A stretch of DNA of 64,000 nucleotides from Gordonia hongkongensis (lineage in GTDB: Bacteria > Actinomycetota > Actinomycetes > Mycobacteriales > Mycobacteriaceae). Shown piece by piece: positions 1 through 9,286 of the stretch. The notes under the pieces are model-generated. The model made no database searches. It saw only the letters and a program-made list of their open reading frames with translations, and was not told the origin of the DNA. The position numbers and the translations under genes are program-made. Numbering within the stretch: the stretch's first letter is position 1; each line of letters starts with the position of its first letter. Where the stretch lies: positions 4,216,001 through 4,280,000 of the forward strand of contig NZ_CP095552.1 in NCBI RefSeq assembly GCF_023078355.1, in the 5' to 3' direction.

Positions 1-1985
1 ATCTGCCGCGGCCCCGCGCCGGTCTCGACGAATGCGACGCGGAGACTGTCGTGCCGGGCGATCAGCGCCTGCGCCGCCCGACGCATCCGGTCCGGTTCGA
101 GCCGTCCGCCGAGTCGCAGTTCGGCCTGCACCGTGTAACCGTCGACGGCGGCGTCGTCGTAGGTCGCGTGGAACAGCAGTCCGGACTGCAGCGCGGTCAG
201 CGGCCACACGTCGACCATCGACGGATGGGCGGCGGTCCAGTGATCGATGTCGGCCTGGGTGGTCGAGACCAGCGGGAAGTCCGACGGCGTGTGGCCGCCG
301 GCCGTCCCGGACCGGACGTGCTGGGCGAGACCCTTCAGGGCCTGCACCCACAGGCCGGCCAGCTCCTCGACGTCGACCCGGTCGAGCACCAGCGCGGCGT
401 ACTCCCAGCCGACGTCGAGTTCGACGCCGGCCGAACCCGGTTCGGCGATCGCGTTGATGTCGATGATGGCGGGCAATGCCATCCACGGGTGCCCGGTCCC
501 GACCAGCGCGTCGAAGTCGCGCGCCGGCATCCACGGACCGGTGTGATCGCCGGTCCCCATCCGGCCCAGGTAGTTGAGGCTGATCTGGGGTTCGGGCCGG
601 TCGCCCAGTTCGTCGCGGCCGGTCGGGTCGAGATATCGGATCATGCCGTAGCCGATCCCGTGGTCGGGTGCCGCCCGCAGCTGTTCCTTGATCTGCTTGA
701 TCGCCAGTCCGGCCGACGGACCACCGGTGAGGGCGTCCTCGACGTCGACGCCGTGCAATTCGAGCCGGACCGGGAAGCGAGAGGTGAACCAGCCCACCGT
801 CGAGGTGAGGTCCGCGCCGGGTACCGCGGCCTCCTCGCGACCGTGGCCTTCGAGGGCGATCAACTCGCTGCCGTCGGCCTGCCCGCGCCGACGTCGCCAG
901 TGCGCGAGCGCCAGGGCCAGCGCGGCCAGCAACGAATCGTTGGCACCGCCGTGGAACCGCGCGGGGATGGTGGTGAGCGCCGCCTCGGTCACGTCCGCCG
1001 GAATCCGCATCCGGATGCGGCCGGCGGTGGCGACGATGTCTCGATCCGGGTCGAGCGCGCGGCGCCCGAGCAACCGGTCGCCCGGCTCGAGGATCTCCGT
1101 CCATCGGTCGAGTTCGGCCGCGGCGCGCACGGGTGCCTGCTCGACGAGGCCGTGGACCCAACGGCGGACCGACGTCGTCGGCAGGCCGAGGTCCGGCACC
1201 GCGCCCCCGTGGATCTGGTGCCAGGCGGTGACGAGGTCGGCGAGGAGGATGCGCCAGGAGACCCCGTCGACGGCCAGATGGTGGATGACCAGCCACATCA
1301 GGTCGGGCGCGGTACGGTCGGGGTGCTGCATCCACACGAACCGCACGAGTACGCCGGCGCGTGGGTCGAGTCGATCGGCCGCGGCCTGGAGGTGGCGGTC
1401 GATCTCGTCGCCGTCCCGTCGGTCGAGCCACACGTGCTCGAGCGCCTCGTCGGCGTCGACCGCACCGGGTGGGCGGACCACCACGTGGGGTTGGTCGGCG
1501 AGATCGTCGACCAGCGTGGCCCGGAGGATGTCGTGCCGGTCGAGCACCGCGCTCAGTGTGCGCACCAGTTCGTCGCGCCCGGCGGCATCCGGGAGCTCGA
1601 CCAGCGCGGCCTGTCCGAACCGGTCGACGGGACCGCGTTCGAGCATGGCGTGCATGATCGGTGACAACGGGATGGAGCCGACGGCGCCGCCGGGCAACTC
1701 GCGCAGTCCGTCGTCGTCGGAGACATCGGAAGCCATCGCGGCCAGCGCGGCGACGGTCTTGTGCTCGAACACATCCTGGGTCGTGAACGCGAGCCCGCTC
1801 GCCTTCGCCCGCGCCACGAGCTGGATGGACAGAATACTGTCGCCGCCGAGGACGAAGAAGCTGTCGTCGGCACCCATCTCGACCACCCCGAGTACCTCGG
1901 AGAAGAGTTGCGCCAGTCGGTATTCCCGGGAGTCGACGGCGGCCGCCCCGATCGCGCGGATGCGAACACGGGCGCGGGCAGGGCT
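1..1985 (-). CDS. Nonribosomal peptide synthetase, continuation (T-E-C), partial
   Basis: This frame is open from the window edge up to about position 1985 and continues the synthetase that starts at 4918, after a frameshift. Reading on the minus strand I see a thiolation domain with the phosphopantetheine motif [10 protein letters not shown] (near 1850), then an epimerisation domain with [13 protein letters not shown] (near 1285) and NYLGR, then the start of a second condensation domain ([13 protein letters not shown]). HHxxxDxVSW is the signature of epimerisation domains, so the amino acid loaded by the preceding A domain is probably converted to its D form and passed to a DCL-type condensation domain. 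The protein runs off the left edge, so later modules and the release domain are not visible. The product is unknown. Confidence 0.8.
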
Positions 1986-4918
1986 CGTCGGTCGACCTTG
2001 CCGAACGCATTCAGCGGCAGGGTGTCGAGGATCGTGATGACGGACGGGACCAGGTGCGGCGGCAGGCACTCGCGTGCGAATCGCTCCAGCTCTGCCGGTT
2101 CGACCCGCTGTCCCGTCGCCGGCACCACGTACGACGCCAGGACGGTCGCGCCGGCGAGGTTGAGCGCGGGCACGGTGACGGACTGGTCCACCTGGGCGTG
2201 CCCGGTGAGGGCGGCGTCGATCTCACCGGGCTCGATCCGATACCCACGGATCTTCAGCTGGAAGTCGGTGCGGCCCAACAGCTCCAGCGACGGCGCGGTC
2301 CCCGCCCCGACCCAGCGGGCGAGATCGCCGGTCCGGTACATCCGTTCGCCCGGCGCGCCGTGCGGGTGGGCCACGAAACGCGCCGCGGTCTGACCGGGCA
2401 GACGCGCGTACCCGCGAGCCAGCCCCGGGCCGGCGAGGTACAGCTCGCCTGCGGTTCCCATCGGCACCGGTTGCAGTGTGTGGTCGAGGACCATCACCGA
2501 CGTACCGCGGATGGGGCCGCCCACGGTGACGTCTGCATCGGGCTCGACCACCGCACTCGCCGCCGTGATCGTCGACTCGGTCGGCCCGTACTCGTTGATC
2601 ATCGTCGCCGACCGGGTCCACCGTTCGACCACGTGCGGGGCGCACCGGTCACCGCCGACGACGACGGTCTGCATCCGGGTCAGCGATTCCGGCTCGATGG
2701 TCGCCAGCATCGCGGGCGTGAGGGTCAGGTGGGTGACCTCCTCCTCGGCGAGCAACTGGGTGAGCCGCTCGCCGCCGATCACCTCCGGAGGCACAATCAC
2801 CAGGGCGGATCCGGTTGCGAAGCAGGTCAGCAGCTGTTCCATCGATGCATCGAAGCTCGGGGAGAGCGCGTAGGAGACCCGGGACGCCGGCGCGAGGCCA
2901 TAGGCGCGGGTGCGATCGGCGATGAGACTCGCCAGCCCGGAGTGGGTGACCTGCACGCCCTTCGGCACGCCGGTCGAACCGGACGTGTAGGTCATGTACG
3001 CGACGTTCTCGAGCCGGGCCCGCGACGGAGCCGGCGGGTCGTCGAAGCCGCCGCCCGAGGCGTCGGTGTTCCCGTCGGGCGAGAGGTCGCCGAGGTCGAT
3101 CCGGACCGCCGACGGGGGCACCCGCTCGGCGAACTCGTCGACGGTGATCGCCGCGCGAGCACCGCTGTCGGCGAAGATGTGCTCGATGCGCTTACGCGGG
3201 TATTCCGGATCCACCTGCACGATCGCGGCACCGGTCTTCGCCACCGCCCAGACGGCCACGACGGTGCCCAGGCACCGTCGCAGCAGGATCGCGACCGACT
3301 CCTCCGGCGCGCAGCCCGCGGCACGGAGGCGCCGCGCGAGTCGCGACGAGGCGGCGTCGAGTTCGCGATACGTCATCGAACGCCCGGACGCGCGCACGGC
3401 GGTCGACTCTCCATGTCGCGCAACGGTTTCGGCGAGAATGTCGGCGAGCACCCGCGGCGGGGCGCAACGCGCACCCCGCACGGGGAGCAATGTCTCCCGT
3501 TCATGCTCGTCGAGCAACGAGAGCTGTCCCACGCGATCGTCGGACGCCCCGCCGAGGAAGGCGTGCAGGAACATCAGGAAGCGACGGTGGTGCCCGGTGA
3601 GCTCGTCCGGGGTGTAGATGTTCGGGTTGCCCTGGAAATCGATGTGCGTGCTGCTCTTTCCCGCGCCCGGGTAGATGTTGACGAACAGATCGGACGTCGG
3701 ACCCGAGGTCAACACGTGCAACCGCCCGGTGACCTCACCCAGCACGACCTCGCTGTCGACCATCATGAGGTTCACCGCCGGCCCGAAGGACGCCGACTCG
3801 TCTCGGGCCATCCCCATGTCGGCGAAGATGTCCTCCTGCCGGTACCGCTGCCGCCGCAGCGCACTCAGCAACTCCCCCTGCACGGAGGTCACCACGTCGC
3901 CGAGCGTGCGGCCGGCGACCGGCACACGCAGCGGCACGACGTTGGCCACCATGCCGCCCGACCGGCGCAGCACGGCGGAGTGGCGACCCGAGACCGGAAG
4001 GCTGAGAAGGACTTCGGCACTGCCGGTCATCCGCGCGAGGTACGCGGCGAACGCCGCGACGACCACCGGGGTCACGCCACCTCCCTCCTGCGCGGCCGCA
4101 TCGAGCAGCGCGGCCGTCTCCGCGGGAATCGGCGCGCTCACGAGGATCGGGTGCAGCGTCGGCTTGCCGTGCCGGCCGGCCAGGGTCACGACCGGCGGGG
4201 CGCCGTCGAGATGGTCGCTCCAGTACCTGCGGTCGTTGTCGTGACGAGTCGACCCGGGGTAGGACGCGTCCTGGGCGATGATGTCGGCGATGTCGCTCGC
4301 CTTCGACGGCGGCGCGGGATCGCCGCGAACGGCCGCGTTGTACAGCTCGGTGATCCGCCGGACCATCGTCACCGCGGCGAATCCGTCGAGCGCGATGTGG
4401 TGCGCCCGCAGGTACCACATGTAGTGCGCGTCCCCGACGCGGTAGACGATGCTCGTCATCAGGTCGTCGGTGAGCAGGTCGAGCGGTCTCGTGTAGTCGA
4501 GCAGCATCAGCCGGTGCGCTGTCGCGGTCGGATCGGCCTCGCCGCGCAGATCCACGGTGCTCACCGGAGCGCTCTGGGAGGCGACGTATTGCCGCGGTTC
4601 GCCATCGACGACGACCAGGCGCAGGTGCCCCGAGCCGAACTCCCGCCCGGTGATCAGGCAGACCTCCGTCAGCAACTCGGTGTCCAGTTCGCCGTCGATG
4701 TCGACGTACTGTGCCACCGAGATCGGCAGGTCACCGGCCACATGCTGGGCGAACCAGATGCCGCGCTGCGCGGCGGACAACGGAAGTGAGTCCACACCGG
4801 GATCCGGTCTCGCCGACGTGGCGGCTCCGGTCGTCTCCGTGGGATGGTCATCGGCCGGCATCCGGGTCGACGAGGAGTGCGCGGACGGGGTGACGAGATC
4901 CTTGTCTGAGATGGTCAC
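1553..4918 (-). CDS. Nonribosomal peptide synthetase, N-terminal C-A part
   Basis: First module of a peptide synthetase. A condensation domain (active-site motif HHIALDG near residue 173) is followed by an adenylation domain with [12 protein letters not shown] (about 643), NEYGPTE (about 776), [22 protein letters not shown] (about 889) and the A10 lysine in GKVDRRALP (about 974). I place the start at the GTG at 4918 because a GGAGG sits four bases upstream; the frame is open further, to 5002, but that extension has no domain. After A10 the frame loses homology and stops at 1553, while the thiolation domain continues in another frame, so a one-base indel lies near 1937-1990. Acidic residues in the A-domain pocket (FDASMEQ, NEYGPTE) hint at a basic amino acid, but I would not name the substrate. 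No iron box was seen upstream. Confidence 0.85.
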   Translation of the reverse strand: MTISDKDLVTPSAHSSSTRMPADDHPTETTGAATSARPDPGVDSLPLSAAQRGIWFAQHVAGDLPISVAQYVDIDGELDTELLTEVCLITGREFGSGHLRLVVVDGEPRQYVASQSAPVSTVDLRGEADPTATAHRLMLLDYTRPLDLLTDDLMTSIVYRVGDAHYMWYLRAHHIALDGFAAVTMVRRITELYNAAVRGDPAPPSKASDIADIIAQDASYPGSTRHDNDRRYWSDHLDGAPPVVTLAGRHGKPTLHPILVSAPIPAETAALLDAAAQEGGGVTPVVVAAFAAYLARMTGSAEVLLSLPVSGRHSAVLRRSGGMVANVVPLRVPVAGRTLGDVVTSVQGELLSALRRQRYRQEDIFADMGMARDESASFGPAVNLMMVDSEVVLGEVTGRLHVLTSGPTSDLFVNIYPGAGKSSTHIDFQGNPNIYTPDELTGHHRRFLMFLHAFLGGASDDRVGQLSLLDEHERETLLPVRGARCAPPRVLADILAETVARHGESTAVRASGRSMTYRELDAASSRLARRLRAAGCAPEESVAILLRRCLGTVVAVWAVAKTGAAIVQVDPEYPRKRIEHIFADSGARAAITVDEFAERVPPSAVRIDLGDLSPDGNTDASGGGFDDPPAPSRARLENVAYMTYTSGSTGVPKGVQVTHSGLASLIADRTRAYGLAPASRVSYALSPSFDASMEQLLTCFATGSALVIVPPEVIGGERLTQLLAEEEVTHLTLTPAMLATIEPESLTRMQTVVVGGDRCAPHVVERWTRSATMINEYGPTESTITAASAVVEPDADVTVGGPIRGTSVMVLDHTLQPVPMGTAGELYLAGPGLARGYARLPGQTAARFVAHPHGAPGERMYRTGDLARWVGAGTAPSLELLGRTDFQLKIRGYRIEPGEIDAALTGHAQVDQSVTVPALNLAGATVLASYVVPATGQRVEPAELERFARECLPPHLVPSVITILDTLPLNAFGKVDRRALPAPVFASARSGRPPSTPGNTDWRNSSPRYSGWSRWVPTTASSSSAATVFCPSSSWRGRRRAGSRSRPRMCSSTRPSPRWPRWLPMSPTTTDCASCPAAPSAPSRCHRSCTPCSNAVPSTGSDRPRWSSSRMPPGATNWCAH

Positions 4919-5002
4919 GTGGCCTCCATGCGTTCGTATCGATCGCACTCGTCCGGGTATCAGGACCACCCGGGCGCCCCCCGCAGACCACGGGATGGAC
5001 AA

Positions 5003-5559
5003 TTCACAACCCGCGCGAGATCAAGCCAGATAAGCCCCCTGGAGAGCTGTCGCCCCGTCGACAAATCGGACCATACTCCCGATTAACATTCGCCGACATC
5101 CCTTTTCGGCAAAGGTAAAACGTCAGTAAAGGCGAAGTAAAGACCAGCGAAAAAACGTCTCAGAATGGTCACGGAGAATTCGATGGTTCATTCGGATGAG
5201 TTTTCCGAAAGGCGTGGATTTTCGCCCGTGTCTCTGATTTTCAGATCAACTCATTCGGAAAGCGAATGTGGATTCATTACTCACACGGAGGCTGTCAAAC
5301 CACAAGCAGCAGTTGTTCTTTGGGGCGACCGATCAATCGGTCCATCACGCCCTTCTCACGCAAATCGCCCAGAATGGACGGATCATCTTTAGGTGTCATT
5401 GCTAACGAATCGTTTATCCATGTTCAGCGTTTGGCGCCGAACTGGACTCATCGGAAAATCGACGCCGATGTCGACGACTCGGGACCAGATGATCGTCGAC
5501 GTCATTCGCTGAGACGACACGACTGATGAATGAGAAAGAGCGAACGCAACTGCCCTGGG
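5003..5559. other. Intergenic region upstream of the NRPS, relatively AT-rich
   Basis: This stretch has noticeably lower GC than its neighbours. Open frames of 75 and 86 codons on the plus strand show no recognisable protein features or ribosome binding sites, so I call no gene. It should hold the NRPS promoter, and it contains three GTAAA repeats at 11-bp spacing (separate entry). Confidence 0.5.
5115..5141 (-). promoter_or_regulatory. Three 11-bp-spaced TTTAC repeats upstream of the NRPS
   Basis: GTAAA occurs at 5115-5119, 5126-5130 and 5137-5141, a strict 11-bp period (TTTAC read in the direction of the NRPS gene). Same-face direct repeats one helical turn apart are typical binding sites of OmpR-family response regulators. 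The regulator is unknown and the function is inferred only from spacing; the site lies about 200 bp upstream of the NRPS start. Confidence 0.4.
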
Positions 5560-6051
5560 TCAGCCACGTTGCGGGGCCGGCCGGTTGCGCGTCAACCGAG
5601 CCGAGGCGGTTGCGGTTCCCGGCCCCACGGGGTGCCACCCGACCGCCCGGGCCAGGCCCTGCGGGGGCATCCCGCTCGAGATGGTCTCGTGTTCGCCGAT
5701 GACGTAGGTCTCGTGCCAGATCCCGACCGAGTCGGTGTCGGCGAGCTCGCGATTGAACCACCGCCACATGGACAGATGCGGGGCGTCGGGGTCGGACGCG
5801 AACCGTCGGAGATCCTCGGCGCTGCGCCAGTACGACAACACCATCGGCGAACCGCCCAGATAGAGGCGCGCGTCGAGCATGCCCGCATCCGGTCGGCGCC
5901 GGAGGTGGATCAGCATCCGGGACATCGACGTAAGCACCGGTAACCAGGCGCGTACCCGCCAGGGTCGCGTCACCCGCATCCCGATCAAGAACACCGTCGT
6001 GCCCGGCGGCGGGGCGTCGTTGGTCATGCGGGCGGCTCGGCGAGCGGACAT
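5560..6051 (-). CDS. DUF4188-like protein
   Basis: A 163-residue cytosolic protein that resembles the DUF4188 family, small proteins with a dimeric alpha/beta-barrel (monooxygenase-like) fold. The stretch GTTVFLIGMRVTRPWRVRAW and the later YWRSAEDLRRFA and WHETYVI segments fit that family. No enzymatic activity is known to me. The ATG at 6051 follows a GGAGG four bases upstream. The gene is divergent from the TetR gene at 6112, and the 60 bases between them hold palindromic and tandem repeats. It is therefore probably the target of that repressor, an inference from layout. Confidence 0.7.
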   Translation of the reverse strand: MSARRAARMTNDAPPPGTTVFLIGMRVTRPWRVRAWLPVLTSMSRMLIHLRRRPDAGMLDARLYLGGSPMVLSYWRSAEDLRRFASDPDAPHLSMWRWFNRELADTDSVGIWHETYVIGEHETISSGMPPQGLARAVGWHPVGPGTATASARLTRNRPAPQRG

Positions 6052-6070
6052 GAGACCTCCAGGACATTTT

Positions 6071-6105
6071 GTAACGTTGTTACGAAACGATGTTATGAAA
6101 CGATT
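6071..6105. promoter_or_regulatory. Probable TetR operator region
   Basis: Between the divergent DUF4188 and TetR genes, 6071-6083 is the inverted repeat GTAAC-GTT-GTTAC. It overlaps a 13-bp near-perfect tandem repeat (6080-6092 and 6093-6105, TTAYGAAACGATK). Position and symmetry suggest an autoregulatory operator that also controls the divergent gene. Confidence 0.6.
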
Positions 6106-6111
6106 GCGGAC

Positions 6112-6699
6112 ATGGCAAGACCCCGATCCCACACCGAAGACGTCCGTGTCCGGCTCCTCGACGAGGCGGTTCGCATGGTGGCCGCCGACGGCATCGGTGC
6201 GCTGTCGGTGCGGGAGGTCGCTCGCGCCGCCGACACTTCCACCACCGCCGTCTACTCGCTGTTCGGCAACAAGGAGGGCCTGTCCCGCGCGATCCTGGTG
6301 CGGGCCTTCGATTCGTTCGCGCGGGCCCAGCGCTCCGCGAGCGTCGCCGCAACCGACCCGGCGACGCTCGCCGGCCTGGGGGTCGCCTACGTCGGGTGGG
6401 CGCTCGAGAATCCGCGCCTCTACGAGCTGATGTTCGGGGACGTGCTCGCCGGGGTCGAGCGCACCGAGGAGACCCGCTCGGCCGCGACCCGTGCGATCAC
6501 GCCGTTGCGCGAGGGAGTCGAGCGAGCCATCTCCTCGGGCGCACTCCGCACCGCGGACATCGACACCGTCGTCGCATCGTTGTGGGCACAGGTGCACGGG
6601 ACCGCGACGCTGCTCCTGTCCGGCAACTACCCGGCCGGCGCCGACCCGATGGCCGCGGCGACGGCCATCATCGACGGATGGCGAACTCCTGGTGCCTGA
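6112..6699 (+). CDS. TetR/AcrR family transcriptional regulator
   Basis: A 195-residue repressor. The N-terminal helix-turn-helix domain is clear (LLDEAVRMVAADGIGALSVR followed by EVARAADTSTTAVYSLFGNK, about residues 15-57). The C-terminal ligand domain has the WALENPRLYELMFG segment typical of the WHG-type C-terminal domain. Such proteins repress adjacent or divergent genes and release DNA on ligand binding. The ligand here is unknown; the likely target is the divergent DUF4188 gene together with itself through the palindrome at 6071-6083. ATG 6112 is the first start in frame after that operator. Confidence 0.85.
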   Translation: MARPRSHTEDVRVRLLDEAVRMVAADGIGALSVREVARAADTSTTAVYSLFGNKEGLSRAILVRAFDSFARAQRSASVAATDPATLAGLGVAYVGWALENPRLYELMFGDVLAGVERTEETRSAATRAITPLREGVERAISSGALRTADIDTVVASLWAQVHGTATLLLSGNYPAGADPMAAATAIIDGWRTPGA

Positions 6700-6759
6700 C
6701 CGGCCGGACGAGGGCACGCGCACCGTCGGTACGTCTCGCCTCCTTCGGAGACACCCCAC

Positions 6760-6765
6760 TAGGGT
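6760..6765 (+). promoter_or_regulatory. -10 element of a probable leaderless promoter (MarR gene)
   Basis: TAGGGT fits the actinobacterial -10 pattern TAnnnT and ends exactly 6 bases before the ATG at 6772, so transcription would begin at or next to the A of the start codon. The gene has no Shine-Dalgarno sequence, consistent with leaderless translation. Confidence 0.5.
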
Positions 6766-6771
6766 GTCGGT

Positions 6772-7275
6772 ATGGCAGGGCGCAGCATGGATTTCGACCC
6801 CATCGCCGAAGCACGGGAGAACTGGACCCAGGCGGGGTGGGGCGAGGTGGCCGACGGCATGGTCGCGGTGACGTCGGTGATGCGCGCCCATCAGATCCTG
6901 CTCGCCCGTGTCGAGGCCGCCCTGCGTCCGTTCGATCTCAGCTTCTCCCGCTTCGAACTGCTCCGCCTGCTGGCGTTCTCGCGTCAGGGGTCCTTGCCGA
7001 TCACCAAGGCCAGTGACCGGCTCCAGGTCCACGTGACCAGCGTGACCCACGCGATCCGTCGCCTCGAGGAGGGCGGGCTCGTCCGCCGCGTCCCGCACCC
7101 CACCGATGGACGTACCACGCTCGTCGAGATCACCGAACTCGGCCGCAAGACGGTGGGCGACGCCACGGAGACCCTCAACCGCGAGGTGTTCGGCAACGTC
7201 GGCATGTCCGACGACGAGATGACCGGCCTCGTCGGCGCCATCCAGTCACTTCGCAAGCACAACGGGGACTTCTGA
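6772..7275 (+). CDS. MarR family transcriptional regulator
   Basis: A 167-residue winged-helix regulator. The DNA-binding part is visible as LSFSRFELLRLLAFSRQGSL, ASDRLQVHVTSVTHAIRRLE, then the wing EGGLVRRVPHPTDGRTTLVE with the characteristic DGR turn. MarR proteins act as dimers and usually repress efflux, stress or catabolic genes in response to small aromatic ligands. The target here is unknown; the gene stands alone after the TetR gene. The start at 6772 is supported by a -10 element placed for leaderless transcription. A later ATG at residue 7 is possible. A 49-bp palindrome follows the stop codon. Confidence 0.85.
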   Translation: MAGRSMDFDPIAEARENWTQAGWGEVADGMVAVTSVMRAHQILLARVEAALRPFDLSFSRFELLRLLAFSRQGSLPITKASDRLQVHVTSVTHAIRRLEEGGLVRRVPHPTDGRTTLVEITELGRKTVGDATETLNREVFGNVGMSDDEMTGLVGAIQSLRKHNGDF

Positions 7276-7287
7276 AACGGCGCGCGG

Positions 7288-7336
7288 AATCCGTATGACG
7301 TCGTGCCCGGAATCCGGGTTCGACGTCATACGGATT
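7288..7336. repeat. 49-bp palindromic repeat, copy 1
   Basis: Two 23-base arms around an AAT loop; the arms differ at two positions, in the part next to the CCCGG core. It shares the core CGTATGACGT...CCCGG with copies at 8264-8304 and 60301-60349. It sits just after the MarR stop codon and could act as a terminator, but the conserved primary sequence marks it as a dispersed element. Confidence 0.85.
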
Positions 7337-7389
7337 CGCTCAGCTGCTCGGCGTTGGAACCGCGCGGTGATCGTCTGCGTCGAAACCCC

Positions 7390-8259
7390 ATGGACCTCGC
7401 CGAACTGACCGCCCGCCGAGACGGCGTGTTCTCCACCCGCGAAGCGCGTGATTGCGGTGCGAGCTCGTCGACGATCCAACGCAAAGTCGCTGCCGGCGAG
7501 TGGAAAGCGGTAGCACGCGGGGTGTACCTCGTCGCCGGGCACCACCGCACAGCCCGGGCTCAAGCCCGCATCGCGGTCCTGTCGGTGCACAACATGGCGG
7601 TACTCGGCGGACCAGCGGCCGCCTGGTGGCTCGGACTGCACGACACCGAACCCCGAAAACACCTCGTCTACACCCCGACCCGCGGCAGCGCCCGACGCTC
7701 GTCCGCGACCGCGGTGGTCAGGTTCCGGCGACTACACGACGACGACATCACCGAGCATCAAGGTCTCCGAACAACGAGCGCCGCGCTGACCGTCCTCGAC
7801 GCCTCCCTCGACCTCGGGATCAGCATCCTCGATTCAGCACTACTCAGCACCCGCGTCACCCTCGACGCTCTCCGCGCCGCCCACGACCGCTACCCCAACC
7901 GGCACGGGGCACCGCGCGTCGCTGCCTATCTGAAACTCCTCGGCGACGGAGCACGATCGGAAGCCGAACGACTCACCACCGAACTGCTGACCGCCGCTGG
8001 GATCTCCGGCTGGATGCCGAACATGCCCGCCTACGGCTACGTCATCGATTTCGCCTTTCCCGACAGGAAGGTCGCAGTCGAAATCGACGGCTTCTCCTTC
8101 CACCGTGACGCCGCGGCCTTCCAGCGCGACCGCACCAAGCGCAACCTGCTCACCGCCAACGGATGGACTGTCCTCAACTTCACGTGGACCGACCTCGTCG
8201 ACCGGCCCGCCCAGGTCGCCGCGGACGTCAGGGCCGTGCTCCGACGAGCGGCCGCCTGA
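7390..8259 (+). CDS. AbiEi-like N-terminal domain plus DUF559 endonuclease-fold protein
   Basis: A 289-residue protein with two parts. The N-terminus (LAELTARRDGVFSTREARDC, ARGVYLVAGH) looks like the winged-helix domain of type IV toxin-antitoxin AbiEi proteins. The C-terminus (IDFAFPDRKVAVEIDGFSFH, then RDRTKRNLLTANGWTVLNF) is the DUF559/Vsr-like endonuclease fold, with the D...ExD pattern of PD-(D/E)XK nucleases. ATG 7390 starts the conserved domain; the open frame extends upstream only into a palindrome. Such proteins are common in actinobacteria and lack a settled function. Copies of one palindromic repeat flank the gene on both sides, which suggests the gene and repeat may form a unit. 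A partner antitoxin or toxin gene is not visible. Confidence 0.75.
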   Translation: MDLAELTARRDGVFSTREARDCGASSSTIQRKVAAGEWKAVARGVYLVAGHHRTARAQARIAVLSVHNMAVLGGPAAAWWLGLHDTEPRKHLVYTPTRGSARRSSATAVVRFRRLHDDDITEHQGLRTTSAALTVLDASLDLGISILDSALLSTRVTLDALRAAHDRYPNRHGAPRVAAYLKLLGDGARSEAERLTTELLTAAGISGWMPNMPAYGYVIDFAFPDRKVAVEIDGFSFHRDAAAFQRDRTKRNLLTANGWTVLNFTWTDLVDRPAQVAADVRAVLRRAAA

Positions 8260-8263
8260 AACG

Positions 8264-8304
8264 CGTATGACGTTGTGCCCGGAAACCGGGCACAACGTCA
8301 TACG
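8264..8304. repeat. Palindromic repeat, copy 2
   Basis: Perfect 19-base arms (CGTATGACGTTGTGCCCGG and its complement) around an AAA loop, five bases after the stop codon of the DUF559 gene. It is the right-hand partner of the copy at 7288-7336. The right side continues with GAT as in the other copies. Confidence 0.9.
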
Positions 8305-8327
8305 GATCTCGTGAGGTCGGCGAACGA

Positions 8328-9197
8328 CTAGTGCAGCGAGGTGATGATCGCGCTGAAGTCGAGGTCAGCGTGCTGTTCGGCGAAGCCGCGGTAGAGCTGT
8401 GCGGCGTGGGTGCCCAGCGGCGCACGGGCGCCGGTGCTGGCGACGGCGTCCATCGCGAGACCGAGGTCCTTGTTCATCAGGGCGGTGGCGAAGCCCGGCT
8501 TGAAGTCATTGTTCGCCGGCGAGGTGGGGACCGGCCCGGGGACGGGGCAGTTGGTCTCGACGGCCCAGCAGTTGCCCGTGGCGCCGGTGATCACGTCGTA
8601 GAGCGCCTGGTCGTCGAGGCCCAGCTTCTGGGCGAGTACGAAGGCCTCCCCCACCGCGATCTGCTGGACGGCGAGCACCATGTTGTTGCACACCTTGGCG
8701 GCCTGGCCGGCACCCGCGGCACCGCAGTGGATGATCTTGCCCGCCATCGGATCCAGGGTGGTGCGCGCTGCGGCGAAGGCCTCGTCCTCGCCGCCGACCA
8801 TGAACGCCAGGGTGCCGGCGACGGCACCCTTCACCCCACCCGAGACCGGGGCGTCGACCTGTGCGAAGCCGTGCTCGGTGGCGCGCTGGTGGATGTCCCG
8901 CGCGTCGTCGACCGAGATCGTCGACGAGTCGATGAACAGGGCTCCGGTCGGAGTCGCCGGCAGGATCTCGTCATACAGCTTCTTCACGATGCCGCCGTTG
9001 GGCAGCATCGTCACCACGACCTCGGCGGCGGACACGGCCTCGATGGCGGCCGGGAAGGTCTCGATGCCGTTCTCCTGCGCGGTCTTCACCGCCTCGGGTA
9101 CCGGATCGAAACCGCGGACGGTGTGACCGGCTTTCACCAGATTGGCGGCCATCGGGCCACCCATGTTGCCGAGGCCGAGGAAGGCGATCGTCGTCAT
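8328..9197 (-). CDS. mmsB: 3-Hydroxyisobutyrate dehydrogenase
   Basis: A 289-residue NAD-dependent enzyme that oxidises 3-hydroxyisobutyrate to methylmalonate semialdehyde in valine degradation. The N-terminal Rossmann motif is GLGNMGGPMAAN (from residue 7). The beta-hydroxyacid dehydrogenase signature follows (DAPVSGGVKGA), and the catalytic lysine lies in GAGQAAKVCNNM. The length is normal for the family. It is the last gene of a valine-catabolic set on the same strand, after mmsA and an acyl-CoA dehydrogenase; a dispersed repeat lies in the 79-base gap before it, so transcription may or may not be continuous. Confidence 0.92.
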   Translation of the reverse strand: MTTIAFLGLGNMGGPMAANLVKAGHTVRGFDPVPEAVKTAQENGIETFPAAIEAVSAAEVVVTMLPNGGIVKKLYDEILPATPTGALFIDSSTISVDDARDIHQRATEHGFAQVDAPVSGGVKGAVAGTLAFMVGGEDEAFAAARTTLDPMAGKIIHCGAAGAGQAAKVCNNMVLAVQQIAVGEAFVLAQKLGLDDQALYDVITGATGNCWAVETNCPVPGPVPTSPANNDFKPGFATALMNKDLGLAMDAVASTGARAPLGTHAAQLYRGFAEQHADLDFSAIITSLH

Positions 9198-9240
9198 TGT
9201 CTCTGCTTCCTACGAAAGTGGTTGTCTAAAGCGAAGTGTC

Positions 9241-9286
9241 AGCCCTTCGAGGCTCGTCGCTAACGCTCCTCGCACCTCAGGGGGCG
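9241..9286 (-). repeat. CTGAGG-type dispersed repeat, copy 1
   Basis: Read on the minus strand it contains CCCTGAGGTGCGAG followed by GAGC and GACGAGCCTCGAAGGGC. Related copies lie at 17481-17515, 17536-17579 (inverted) and 40658-40695. The TGA inside the repeat is the stop codon of the acyl-CoA dehydrogenase gene. Confidence 0.75.

Noticed and set aside
2480..2990. Prediction of the NRPS substrate from the A-domain pocket
   Set aside because: My alignment by eye suggests acidic pocket residues, but the code matches no specificity I can recall with certainty, so no amino acid is named.
51..4789. Long plus-strand open frames (537 and 911 codons) opposite the NRPS gene
   Set aside because: They are arginine/glycine-rich, antisense to clear NRPS domains, and show no domain; typical shadows in high-GC DNA.
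4919..5160. Iron-box search before the NRPS, expecting a siderophore cluster
   Set aside because: No sequence close to TTAGGTTAGSCTAACCTAA was seen, so a siderophore role is not claimed.
5165..5526. Plus-strand frames of 75 and 86 codons in the AT-rich gap
   Set aside because: No ribosome binding site, no recognisable fold, and overlapping frames compete; treated as noncoding.
5560..7098. 512-codon minus-strand frame spanning the DUF4188, TetR and MarR regions
   Set aside because: Only the last 163 codons are DUF4188-like and have a ribosome site; the rest is antisense to two clear regulators.
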